Assembly (NCBI GenBank): GCA_910588285.1
Contig: CAJUQB010000045.1
Span: 3,020 to 14,767 of the forward strand
Length of the DNA: 11,748 nt
Origin: an uncultured Lachnospiraceae bacterium
GTDB lineage: Bacteria; Bacillota; Clostridia; Lachnospirales; Lachnospiraceae
Reading direction: 5' to 3'
The notes beneath the pieces are model-generated. The model searched no databases and was not told the DNA's origin. It saw nothing but the letters and a program-made list of their open reading frames with translations. Shown here piece after piece: positions 1 to 6,160 of this stretch. The first letter of the stretch is position 1; each line of letters begins with the position of its first letter. A program made the translations under genes and the position numbers.

Positions 1-608
1 CGGGCCGTGTCATAGACCTTTTTGCTGCTCTTCTTCACGCCCCCCAGAAAGGAACGCTCCGTGATCAGCACCATGGTAATGATTAGAAGGATAATGTCAA
101 TCACATAGGCGCCGATCACGCCGACTGCCTTACAGAGCCAGGGTGCAACCAGGCCGCCCACGAACCCGCCCCCGCTTTTGTGCTGGCTGGAATACTGGTA
201 GGCCGCCCTGGCGCCCTCCCCGCTGTCGCCTGTGATCACAAGCTCCAGAAAAACGCACATAAATATGACAAAGAGCGCAGCGGCAATCAGCTTGATTACA
301 GCCACATGGTTCTGTTTGTTGGATACATAAAATGCTGCCCCTGCAAACAGGCAGACGGGAAAAACATATGCCAGCAGCCCAAAGATTCCAAACAGCGCCC
401 GGCTGACCCCTTCGCCCACAGCCCCGCCAATGCCAAAGTTGCTGATAAACATCAGGATGCATACAGCCAGCAGCAGCAGCAGGATAACCTCCCCCCGGAA
501 GGAATTGTGGCTGCCCTGCTTTTTCTTAGTTGTCCGGGTTCTGGATTGAGTTTTTGCTGAAGCCTTCGTTTTGCGCGTCGATGTTCCGCTGCGCTTTTTG
601 TCTGCCAT
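1..608 (-). CDS. ftsK: DNA translocase FtsK/SpoIIIE, N-terminal membrane part (partial)
   Basis: This is the first 202 codons of a gene that leaves the window at position 1. The start is ATG at 608-606, with AGGAGG 8 nt upstream. The product opens with a very basic, Ser/Thr-rich tail (residues 1-37, many Lys and Arg). Hydrophobic segments follow at about 41-60, 71-95, 101-124 and 149-183, then a basic stretch. This is the layout of the four-helix FtsK/SpoIIIE membrane domain. The family pumps double-stranded DNA through the division or sporulation septum with a C-terminal RecA-like motor and gamma domain, both outside the window. The uppP stop codon (TAG) forms the first bases of this gene's Shine-Dalgarno, so the two are translationally coupled. 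The tepA - ftsK/spoIIIE neighbourhood is known from Bacillus, which supports the call. Whether it acts mainly in division or in sporulation cannot be told from this part. Confidence 0.88.
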   Translation of the reverse strand, partial: MADKKRSGTSTRKTKASAKTQSRTRTTKKKQGSHNSFRGEVILLLLLAVCILMFISNFGIGGAVGEGVSRALFGIFGLLAYVFPVCLFAGAAFYVSNKQNHVAVIKLIAAALFVIFMCVFLELVITGDSGEGARAAYQYSSQHKSGGGFVGGLVAPWLCKAVGVIGAYVIDIILLIITMVLITERSFLGGVKKSSKKVYDTA

Positions 609-620
609 GCTGCAAACCTC

Positions 621-1496
621 CTAAACAATAAAATATCCACCGATGGATACAGCTCCGATCAGCAGGCAATAAATTGCAAAATATGTAAATTTCTTCTTCC
701 GCACAATCACAAGCAGCGTCTTCATGCAGATAAATCCTACCACTGCCGCCACAACCATGCCCACCACATAATAGAGGATCTCCGTGGGCGGGATCTCAAC
801 GCTCCCCACATCCCCAAGCTCCAGCACGGCTGCGCCCAGAATGGCGGGAATAGACATAATGAAGGAATATTTTACGGCAAAATTCCGGTCAAAGCCGCTG
901 ATAACGCAGGCTGTAATGGTCGTCCCGGAACGTGACAGCCCCGGCATCGTGGCAAGGCCCTGGCAGATGCCCACTCCAAAGGCATTGGTATAGGTGACAT
1001 TCTTCGGCGTCTTTGCCCCATCCGGCACACGGTCCGAAATCAAAAGGAGCACTGCCGTAATAATCAGGCAGATACCGGGAATAAACAGGAATTCGGAGGC
1101 CGCCTCCACCAGATCCCGGGCCACAAAGCCAATGATTCCCGTAGGGATGGTGGAGACGATCACCAGCATCACAAACTTCCGGTAACCGTTCTTAATGACT
1201 CTTTTGTAGGGCGTCTCCTTCTTTCCAAAGGTATGCTTGAAAAAAATCCCTATGTTGCAGCAGGCATCTCCAAGGATGCCGAAGCCCTCTGCAATTAATT
1301 TGAAAATATCCCGGTAATAAACTGCAAAAATAGCAACCAAGGTGCCCAGATGCAGCAATATATCAAACAGAATCCCGGTCTCCGTATTTACCTGAAAAAT
1401 ATTCTTGAAGATGGCAAGATGTCCGGAACTGCTGACCGGTAAAAACTCTGTCAGGCCCTGGATCAGTCCCATAACAATGGATTGTAATAATGACAT
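621..1496 (-). CDS. uppP: Undecaprenyl-diphosphatase (BacA/UppP family)
   Basis: An integral membrane enzyme of 291 residues that removes a phosphate from undecaprenyl diphosphate, regenerating the lipid carrier for peptidoglycan and other wall polymers. Overproduction of the family gives bacitracin resistance. Both signature regions are visible: Q13-G-L-T-E17 followed by FLPVSSSGH (residues 18-26), matching the (E/Q)xxxE motif, and PGLSRSGTT (185-193) with catalytic Arg189. Several hydrophobic helices fill the rest, and the length is slightly above the usual 265-280. The ATG at 1496 has AGGAGG 5 nt upstream. It lies 120 nt after tepA and 12 nt before ftsK, so the three are probably transcribed together. 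No frameshift or missing motif is seen. Confidence 0.96.
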   Translation of the reverse strand: MSLLQSIVMGLIQGLTEFLPVSSSGHLAIFKNIFQVNTETGILFDILLHLGTLVAIFAVYYRDIFKLIAEGFGILGDACCNIGIFFKHTFGKKETPYKRVIKNGYRKFVMLVIVSTIPTGIIGFVARDLVEAASEFLFIPGICLIITAVLLLISDRVPDGAKTPKNVTYTNAFGVGICQGLATMPGLSRSGTTITACVISGFDRNFAVKYSFIMSIPAILGAAVLELGDVGSVEIPPTEILYYVVGMVVAAVVGFICMKTLLVIVRKKKFTYFAIYCLLIGAVSIGGYFIV

Positions 1497-1546
1497 AATG
1501 ACCTCCTACGTCCTTTTCCTTTGATTTTAGCTTCCATAACGCGCCT

Positions 1547-1572
1547 CTATGGAGCACCATAGAACTCCATAG
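1547..1572 (-). repeat. Inverted/direct repeat in the tepA-uppP gap
   Basis: The 120-nt gap between tepA and uppP contains an 8-bp perfect inverted repeat, CTATGGAG ... CTCCATAG, with a 10-nt loop. The same left arm can instead pair with CCATAG at 1557-1562 to give a 6-bp hairpin with a 4-nt loop, so the two structures exclude each other. On the transcribed strand TTCTATGG occurs twice in tandem with a 10-nt period. No T run follows, so it is not a terminator. The role is unknown; processing or modulation of uppP translation is possible. Confidence 0.45.
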
Positions 1573-1616
1573 AATCCTGCATTTCATCAGTATAACATAT
1601 TTGGCCGTCCCTGTCA

Positions 1617-2321
1617 TTATTGGATTTCATTTTCTTCTTCAATCATCTGATGGAGACGTGCCATCGCCTCCCGGATTCCCCCCACCTCGTTGATAATTCC
1701 CTCCTCCACAGCCTGCCGTCCCACCAGGATAGTCCCCAGGTCCTTGGTCAGCATGCCGGTGTTCAGCATCATTTCCTCCAGGCGCTCCTTTCTGGCAAAG
1801 CAGTGGTCGCTGATAAAGCCCACGATCCGGTCCTGCATCTGCTGAAAATAATCATAGGTCTGAGGCGCACCGATCACAAGGCCTGTCAGGCGGACCGGAT
1901 GCATCACCATGGTTCCGGTGGGGACAATGTAGGAATAATTGGTGGATACGGCCAGGGGAATCCCGATGGAATGGCTGCCACCCAGCACCAGGGATACCGT
2001 GGGCTTGCTCAAGGATGCGATCATCTCCGCAATGGCCAGCCCGGACTCCACATCGCCCCCAACGGTATTGATAATCACCAAAAGTCCGTCAATGGACGGA
2101 TCATCCTCAATGGCTGCAAGCTTGGGCAGCACATGCTCATATTTGGTGGCCTTGGTATTGCTGCCCAGACATTCATGGCCCTCGATCTCCCCGATGATGG
2201 ACAGCAGGTGGATACGGTGGCCGGCCGCTTCCTCCCCCAGGGTGGTCTGCCCGAAATCCTGTATTTCCTCATTCTCCTTTTCCGTTACGTTTTTCTCATC
2301 CAACTCCTGATCTTTTCCCAT
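1617..2321 (-). CDS. tepA: ClpP-like serine protease, TepA/YmfB type
   Basis: A 234-residue member of the ClpP/crotonase fold. Bacillus TepA was described as a translocation-enhancing protein linked to protein export, but its substrate is poorly known. Residues 1-35 are an acidic, Glu-rich tail absent from classical ClpP. The core has VIINTVGGDVESGLAIAE (82-99), equivalent to the ClpP strand that binds substrate. The nucleophile region is GGSHSIG (114-120; Ser118 is the likely nucleophile), followed by MVMHP with His141. TKDLG (192-196) with Asp194 is a good candidate for the third triad residue. The start ATG has GGAGG 9 nt upstream. It opens the tepA - uppP - ftsK cluster, downstream of the bioY terminator. 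No convincing promoter was found in the gap. No transmembrane segment or Clp ATPase partner is visible nearby. Confidence 0.9.
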   Translation of the reverse strand: MGKDQELDEKNVTEKENEEIQDFGQTTLGEEAAGHRIHLLSIIGEIEGHECLGSNTKATKYEHVLPKLAAIEDDPSIDGLLVIINTVGGDVESGLAIAEMIASLSKPTVSLVLGGSHSIGIPLAVSTNYSYIVPTGTMVMHPVRLTGLVIGAPQTYDYFQQMQDRIVGFISDHCFARKERLEEMMLNTGMLTKDLGTILVGRQAVEEGIINEVGGIREAMARLHQMIEEENEIQ

Positions 2322-2406
2322 AGAAATAAACCTCCATCCCTGTATTTTTTCTCATGATTCTTTCTCATATTTCCTCTCCGCCGCAGTGCGATCCCGCCCG
2401 GAGGGC

Positions 2407-2452
2407 TTTTTGTGATATCGGAAATCCGGAGGAATTTCCGATATCACAAAAA
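2407..2452. repeat. 46-bp perfect palindrome between bioY and tepA
   Basis: A 19-bp perfect inverted repeat (2407-2425 with 2434-2452; core TGTGATATCGGAAAT) surrounds an 8-nt loop. The outer base pairs are T on the left and A on the right on the plus strand. Neither strand has a free T run after the stem, so it does not look like a simple terminator. Its 2446-2452 bases are also part of the bioY terminator stem, so the two structures compete at their bases. It may be a dispersed intergenic repeat or a protein-binding site upstream of tepA. Confidence 0.8.
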
Positions 2453-2482
2453 AGAATCCTGCTTTGCAGAATCCTTTTTTGT
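2446..2482 (-). terminator. Intrinsic terminator after bioY
   Basis: Read on the minus strand, this is a 17-bp stem with a 3-nt AAA loop: ACAAAAAAGG on the 5' side and a 3' arm ending in TTTTTTGT. Two pairs are G.U wobbles in the minus-strand RNA but would be A.C mismatches in plus-strand RNA, which fits use on the minus strand. It starts 17 nt after the bioY stop and ends the yebC - bioY operon. Confidence 0.85.
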
Positions 2483-2499
2483 AGTACCAGTATATGAGT

Positions 2500-3096
2500 T
2501 TATTTCTTTTTTATCCAAAAATGTGGTTCTGATTTTACCGGAATCAGCCCAAGGGACACCAGGCGCTGCCGAAGGGGGCAGCAGGCAGCCAGGGCAAGGA
2601 CCGTTTTGGCTGCATCCAGGGGTACAAATGGGATCACGCCGGCCCAGAGGGCTTCCATGGGCGTCATGTGCAGCTGGACACCCATCCAGACTGTTCCAAA
2701 AGCATAACAGATCACGGCACCCAAAACCGCTCCCACGGCAGTTCTCCGCATCATCTGGGCCAGATTCCTGCCCCCCATCTCTGCAAAGCAGCCTGTCAGC
2801 CAGGCCAGGAACAAATAGCCCCACAGATAGCCGCCGCTGGGCCCAAGAATCTTCTGGAAGCCTCCGCTGTAGCCGGAAAACACAGGAAGCCCCGCCGCAC
2901 CCAGCAGGATATAGATCAGCACGCAGACGGTACCCTTTTTTCCTCCCAGAACAATTCCGGCCATCACAACCGCAAACCAGCCCAGGGTGATGGGAATGGG
3001 CGTAAAGCCCACCGGGATGGAAATGGGGGCCAGGATACACAAGATGGCTGCCACAAGGGCAATGGTCACAAGCTCTGCAGTCGTCATTTTTTTCAT
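2500..3096 (-). CDS. bioY: Biotin transporter substrate-binding component BioY
   Basis: A 198-residue, very hydrophobic protein of the BioY family, the S component that binds biotin in ECF-type vitamin transporters. Family features are PVGFTPIPITLG (28-39), the GLPVFSGYSGGF region (69-80), GPSGGYLWGY (85-94) and PLDAAKT (159-165) with the conserved Asp161 and Lys164. About five to six membrane helices are present, and the length is normal. The ATG is separated from the glgA stop by a single base, and its Shine-Dalgarno (GGAGAG) lies inside the last codons of glgA, so it is coupled to that gene. No EcfA/EcfT energising genes and no biotin synthesis genes are in the window, so it presumably shares an ECF module encoded elsewhere. 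No BirA-type operator was recognised. It is the last gene of the operon. Confidence 0.95.
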   Translation of the reverse strand: MKKMTTAELVTIALVAAILCILAPISIPVGFTPIPITLGWFAVVMAGIVLGGKKGTVCVLIYILLGAAGLPVFSGYSGGFQKILGPSGGYLWGYLFLAWLTGCFAEMGGRNLAQMMRRTAVGAVLGAVICYAFGTVWMGVQLHMTPMEALWAGVIPFVPLDAAKTVLALAACCPLRQRLVSLGLIPVKSEPHFWIKKK

Positions 3097-3097
3097 T

Positions 3098-4552
3098 TTA
3101 GCACTCTCCTAACAGGTAGCGGTACAGACCTTCGTATCTTCCGGTGGACACACGCCAGGAATAATCATTGCCCATGCCCCGTTTCACCATGCTGTTCCAG
3201 TTGCGTTTCTGGTCATAAAATACCTTCTTGGAATAATTGATCACATTCAGCATCTCGTCCGCATTGTAATTGGCAAAGGAGAAGCCGTCTCCGCTATTCT
3301 CATATTCATTGTAGGGATGCACCGTATCCTTCAGGCCGCCGGTCTCACGGACAATGGGAACCGTCCCGTAGCGGAAGGAGATCATCTGGGTCAGTCCGCA
3401 GGGCTCGAAGCGGGATGGCATCAGGAAGGCATCTGCCGCCGCATACAGCTTGTGAGCCAGGTCGTCGGAATAGCAGATGTTGGCAGATACGCGGTCCGCG
3501 TATTTCCATGCATAGTGGCGGAACATATTCTCATAGGTGGGATCTCCTGTCCCGATCACCACCAGCTGGGTATAATCATCCACAATGCCGTCCATGGCGT
3601 AGGCAATCAGATCCAGGCCCTTCTGATCTGTAAGCCGGGAAATCAGTCCGATCATGTATTTCTTCTTATCTACCGCAAGGCCCAGCTCCTCCTGAAGGGC
3701 AGTTTTATTCTTCCATTTCAGATTCCGGAAGGATTCTGCATCATAATTGGTATAGATCTTCCCGTCTGTGGCCGGATTGTACTCCTCATAATCAATGCCA
3801 TTGACAATCCCCTGCATATCCAAGCGTCTGGCATACATCAGGCCATTGAGGCCCTCCCCGTAATAGTCGGACTGGATCTCCTGGGCGTAAGTATCGCTGA
3901 CCGTGGTGATATAATCTGCAAACACAAGGCCGCCCTTTAACATATTCCCGGCCTTGTTGTACTCCAGCTTATCCGGCGTAAACAGGCTCAGGGGCAGGCC
4001 GCTTAAGCCCTGGATGGTCTCCACGTCCCAGATGCCCTGAAACTTGAGGTTGTGAATGGTTATCACGGACTTGATGTTCCAGAAGAAGTCCGAGGCGGCA
4101 AATTCGGTCTTTAAGTAAACCGGAATAAGGCCGGTCTGCCAGTCATGGCAGTGGATCAGATCCGGCCGGAAGCCAATCAGCGGAAGCATGGACAGCACCG
4201 CCTTGTCAAAGAAAATGAACTTCTCGATATCCTGCCGCATATTGCCATAGGGCAAAAAGGTATTAAAGTAATCCTGATTGTCAATAAAATAGTAGGTAAT
4301 CCCCTGGTACTGATATTGGAGCACACCCACGTACCGGTCACGGATATAGGGGCCGCAGCTCATATAAAAATGGGTCACATAGGTGAACTGATTCCTCCAT
4401 TTTTCCGGAATGCAGCTGTAGTTGGGGATCACCACCCGCACATCCCAGGCCTCCTTGTAAAATTCCTTGGGAAGCGCACCGCACACATCCGCCAGTCCCC
4501 CCGTCTTGATAAAGGGTACGCACTCCGATGCAACAAACAATACATTTCTCAT
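3098..4552 (-). CDS. glgA: Glycogen synthase (ADP-glucose, GT5 family)
   Basis: A 484-residue GT-B glycosyltransferase that adds glucose from ADP-glucose to growing alpha-1,4-glucan in the cytoplasm. Visible hallmarks are FIKTGGLADV (14-23), with Lys16 of the KxGGL motif for ADP-glucose, HCHDWQTG (134-141), GLISRLTDQKG (302-312), with the phosphate-contacting Arg306 and Lys311, and SRFEPCGL (380-387), with catalytic Glu383, followed by ETGGLKDTV. Length is normal. An upstream in-frame ATG at 4630 would add 26 unlike residues and overlap the previous gene. The ATG at 4552 was chosen because the product then begins MRNVLFVASE as in the family and has a GGTGGAG ribosome site 8 nt before it. That site is within the last codons of the preceding gene, whose stop lies 2 nt away. 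No other glg gene is nearby. Confidence 0.97.
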   Translation of the reverse strand: MRNVLFVASECVPFIKTGGLADVCGALPKEFYKEAWDVRVVIPNYSCIPEKWRNQFTYVTHFYMSCGPYIRDRYVGVLQYQYQGITYYFIDNQDYFNTFLPYGNMRQDIEKFIFFDKAVLSMLPLIGFRPDLIHCHDWQTGLIPVYLKTEFAASDFFWNIKSVITIHNLKFQGIWDVETIQGLSGLPLSLFTPDKLEYNKAGNMLKGGLVFADYITTVSDTYAQEIQSDYYGEGLNGLMYARRLDMQGIVNGIDYEEYNPATDGKIYTNYDAESFRNLKWKNKTALQEELGLAVDKKKYMIGLISRLTDQKGLDLIAYAMDGIVDDYTQLVVIGTGDPTYENMFRHYAWKYADRVSANICYSDDLAHKLYAAADAFLMPSRFEPCGLTQMISFRYGTVPIVRETGGLKDTVHPYNEYENSGDGFSFANYNADEMLNVINYSKKVFYDQKRNWNSMVKRGMGNDYSWRVSTGRYEGLYRYLLGEC

Positions 4553-4554
4553 TA

Positions 4555-5340
4555 TCAGTTCTCCACCTTTCCTGTATAAAAATACTGCTCCTTCAGCCGG
4601 CTCACCATATCCTCGTAGAGCCTGCGGCACTCCTGATACCTGTGCTCTTCAATCATGGAAATGCACGGAGCCAGATAACGCTGCCAGATCTCCTCATACA
4701 CCTGCCCTGCATCCGCCCTGGCATTGATATGCTTCACCACGGTAGGGGCCACATCATAATATTGGCAGATCAGCGCCTCCCCATCCGGCTGCCGGCTTAA
4801 GTACTGATCCCGGTAATCCCGGAGAAGGTTCAGCTCATAGCAGTTGTCCCCCTGCCCCCTGCTTGCGCAGACTGCGGTGGTGATATAGCAGAACCTGCGC
4901 TTAAAGCCGCCATTGATGGTATCAAAGCTGGCGGACTTCAGGTTGGTCTTGGGAAATGTCTCCTTCCACTTCAGAAGAAGCGCATCCACCAGGGGCTGTC
5001 CGGACAGGGGATTATGGGCCAGAAGGGCCGGGTTCACATAGACCACCAGGCACATATTGTAATTCATCAGAAGCTCCTCCTGCCGGCGCTTCTTCTTCCC
5101 CTCCAGATTCTTATGGGCTGCCCTTACAAAGGCCTCTGCCAGCTCCCGTATAAGCGCCTCCTTGTCCTCAGCCTCCTGATAGGCATCCTCCACCGCATCC
5201 ATGTGGGCTGCGGTGCGTTCCAGATAGCTTTGAAAGCTGACCTCATAGCTCCCCTTCTTGAAATTCTTCAGGGGATCCCCTACTTCCTCCAGCATAGCCG
5301 GATACAGCTCCAGCGCCCGCTTTGCATTGCTCTCATCCAT
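4555..5340 (-). CDS. CFI-box domain protein of unknown function
   Basis: A 261-residue soluble protein. The N-terminal half (about 1-92) is charged and mostly helical, with a Lys/Arg-rich stretch near 81-87. The C-terminal half has CYITTAVC (151-158), followed by CYELNLLRDYRDQYL (167-181) and a helical tail. This matches the Cys-[Phe/Tyr]-Ile-x-Thr-Ala pattern plus an LRxFRD element seen in proteins annotated with a CFI-box C-terminal domain, whose function is not known to me. Cys151, Cys158 and Cys167 could bind a metal or be lipid- or redox-modified; this is inference. No signal peptide or membrane helix is seen. The ATG at 5340 was chosen over in-frame ATGs at 5361 and 5397: it has AGGAG 7 nt upstream and does not invade yebC. 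The yebC stop (TAG) is part of that ribosome site. Position between yebC and glgA suggests co-expression with both. Confidence 0.82.
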   Translation of the reverse strand: MDESNAKRALELYPAMLEEVGDPLKNFKKGSYEVSFQSYLERTAAHMDAVEDAYQEAEDKEALIRELAEAFVRAAHKNLEGKKKRRQEELLMNYNMCLVVYVNPALLAHNPLSGQPLVDALLLKWKETFPKTNLKSASFDTINGGFKRRFCYITTAVCASRGQGDNCYELNLLRDYRDQYLSRQPDGEALICQYYDVAPTVVKHINARADAGQVYEEIWQRYLAPCISMIEEHRYQECRRLYEDMVSRLKEQYFYTGKVEN

Positions 5341-5350
5341 GTATGAACTC

Positions 5351-6079
5351 CTATTCATCCCAATTGTGGTAGACAGCCTGGACATCGTCGTCCTCATCCA
5401 GCAGATCCAGGGTCTTCTGGAGGTTCTTCACTGCCTCCTCGTCGGTGAGCTCCACCCAGTTCTGGGGAATCATAGTCACCTCTGCGGATGCCATGGGAAC
5501 CCCGGCATCCTCCAGGCTCTGGCGCACCTCACTGAAGGAATCCGGATCTGTGATCACCTCAAAGCTGTCCTCCTCCTCGGAGAAGTCCTCTGCCCCCGCA
5601 TCCAGGGCTGTCATCATCAGGTCGTCCGCATCCATCTCGCACTCTTCCTTGTCAATGATGATCTGTCCCTTTTTGTCGAACATATAAGACACACAGCCCT
5701 GGGTCCCGATATTGCCCCTGCCCTTGGTAAAGGCGCTGCGGACATTGGCCGCAGTACGGTTCTTATTGTCTGTGAGGGCATCCACAATAATGGCAATCCC
5801 GCTGGGACCGTATCCCTCATAGGAAACATATTCGTAATTGACGGAGGCCGCGTCTCCGGCTGCCTTCTTGATGCCCCGGTCAATGGTATCATTGGGCATG
5901 TTGTTGGCCTTGGCCTTGGCGATTACGTCCCGCAGCTTGCTGTTGTTGGCCGGGTCCGGGCCGCCCTCCTTCACTGCCACGGCGATCTCACGGCCGATGA
6001 CGGTAAATACCTTGCCCTTTGCTGCATCGTTTTTCTCTTTTTTATGCTTAATATTAGCAAATTTGGAATGTCCTGACAT
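5351..6079 (-). CDS. yebC: YebC/PmpR family regulator or translation factor
   Basis: A 242-residue cytoplasmic protein of the YebC/TACO1 family. Members have been described as DNA-binding regulators and, more recently, as ribosome-associated factors easing translation of difficult (proline-rich) stretches; which applies here cannot be told. The N-terminus MSGHSKFANIKHKKEKND is the family signature (MxGHSKWxxIKHKK), with Phe replacing the usual Trp. Further conserved blocks are NMPNDTIDRGIKKAAG (60-75) and YEGYGPSGIAIIVDALTDN (87-105), followed by the acidic middle and C-terminal domains. Length is normal. The ATG at 6079 has GAGG 8 nt upstream. It is the first gene of the four-gene operon, driven by the promoter proposed at 6168-6196. 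Confidence 0.96.
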   Translation of the reverse strand: MSGHSKFANIKHKKEKNDAAKGKVFTVIGREIAVAVKEGGPDPANNSKLRDVIAKAKANNMPNDTIDRGIKKAAGDAASVNYEYVSYEGYGPSGIAIIVDALTDNKNRTAANVRSAFTKGRGNIGTQGCVSYMFDKKGQIIIDKEECEMDADDLMMTALDAGAEDFSEEEDSFEVITDPDSFSEVRQSLEDAGVPMASAEVTMIPQNWVELTDEEAVKNLQKTLDLLDEDDDVQAVYHNWDE

Positions 6080-6132
6080 TTCTTTTTCCTCTTTTCTTCA
6101 TTTCTCTCTCATGCTTGTACGTTGGGGGCAGG

Positions 6133-6147
6133 GCCGGCTTGCCCGGC
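6133..6147 (-). other. Small GC hairpin in the yebC leader
   Basis: GCCGG and CCGGC form a 5-bp perfect stem with a 5-nt loop in the roughly 80-nt leader between the proposed transcription start and yebC. No T run follows. It is short, and GC-rich stretches give such stems by chance, so a role is only possible. Confidence 0.3.
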
Positions 6148-6160
6148 ACAGTCAAATCCC

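Noticed and set aside
130..462. 110-codon minus-strand frame near the window edge
   Set aside because: Overlaps the FtsK/SpoIIIE N-terminal frame, which has the ribosome site, the membrane helices and the correct neighbour.
1363..1617. 84-codon minus-strand frame starting at the TAATG overlapping the tepA stop
   Set aside because: The start/stop overlap is suggestive and Bacillus has a small ylzJ gene after tepA, but two-thirds of this frame is merely uppP read out of frame and no YlzJ-like sequence is seen.
1620..2357. 245-codon open frame on the plus strand opposite tepA
   Set aside because: Antisense shadow of a well-supported gene; composition is His/Gln/Gly-rich with no recognisable domain or ribosome site.
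2395..2411. GCCC-GGA-GGGC followed by TTTTT on the plus strand
   Set aside because: Only a 4-bp stem and no plus-strand gene precedes it.
2444..3040. 198-codon minus-strand frame across bioY
   Set aside because: Out-of-frame reading of bioY; it also runs through the terminator region.
5258..6076. 272-codon open frame on the plus strand opposite yebC and the CFI-box gene start
   Set aside because: Covers nearly all of yebC in antisense and spans the junction of two genes; explained by codon bias in a GC-rich gene, with no ribosome site.
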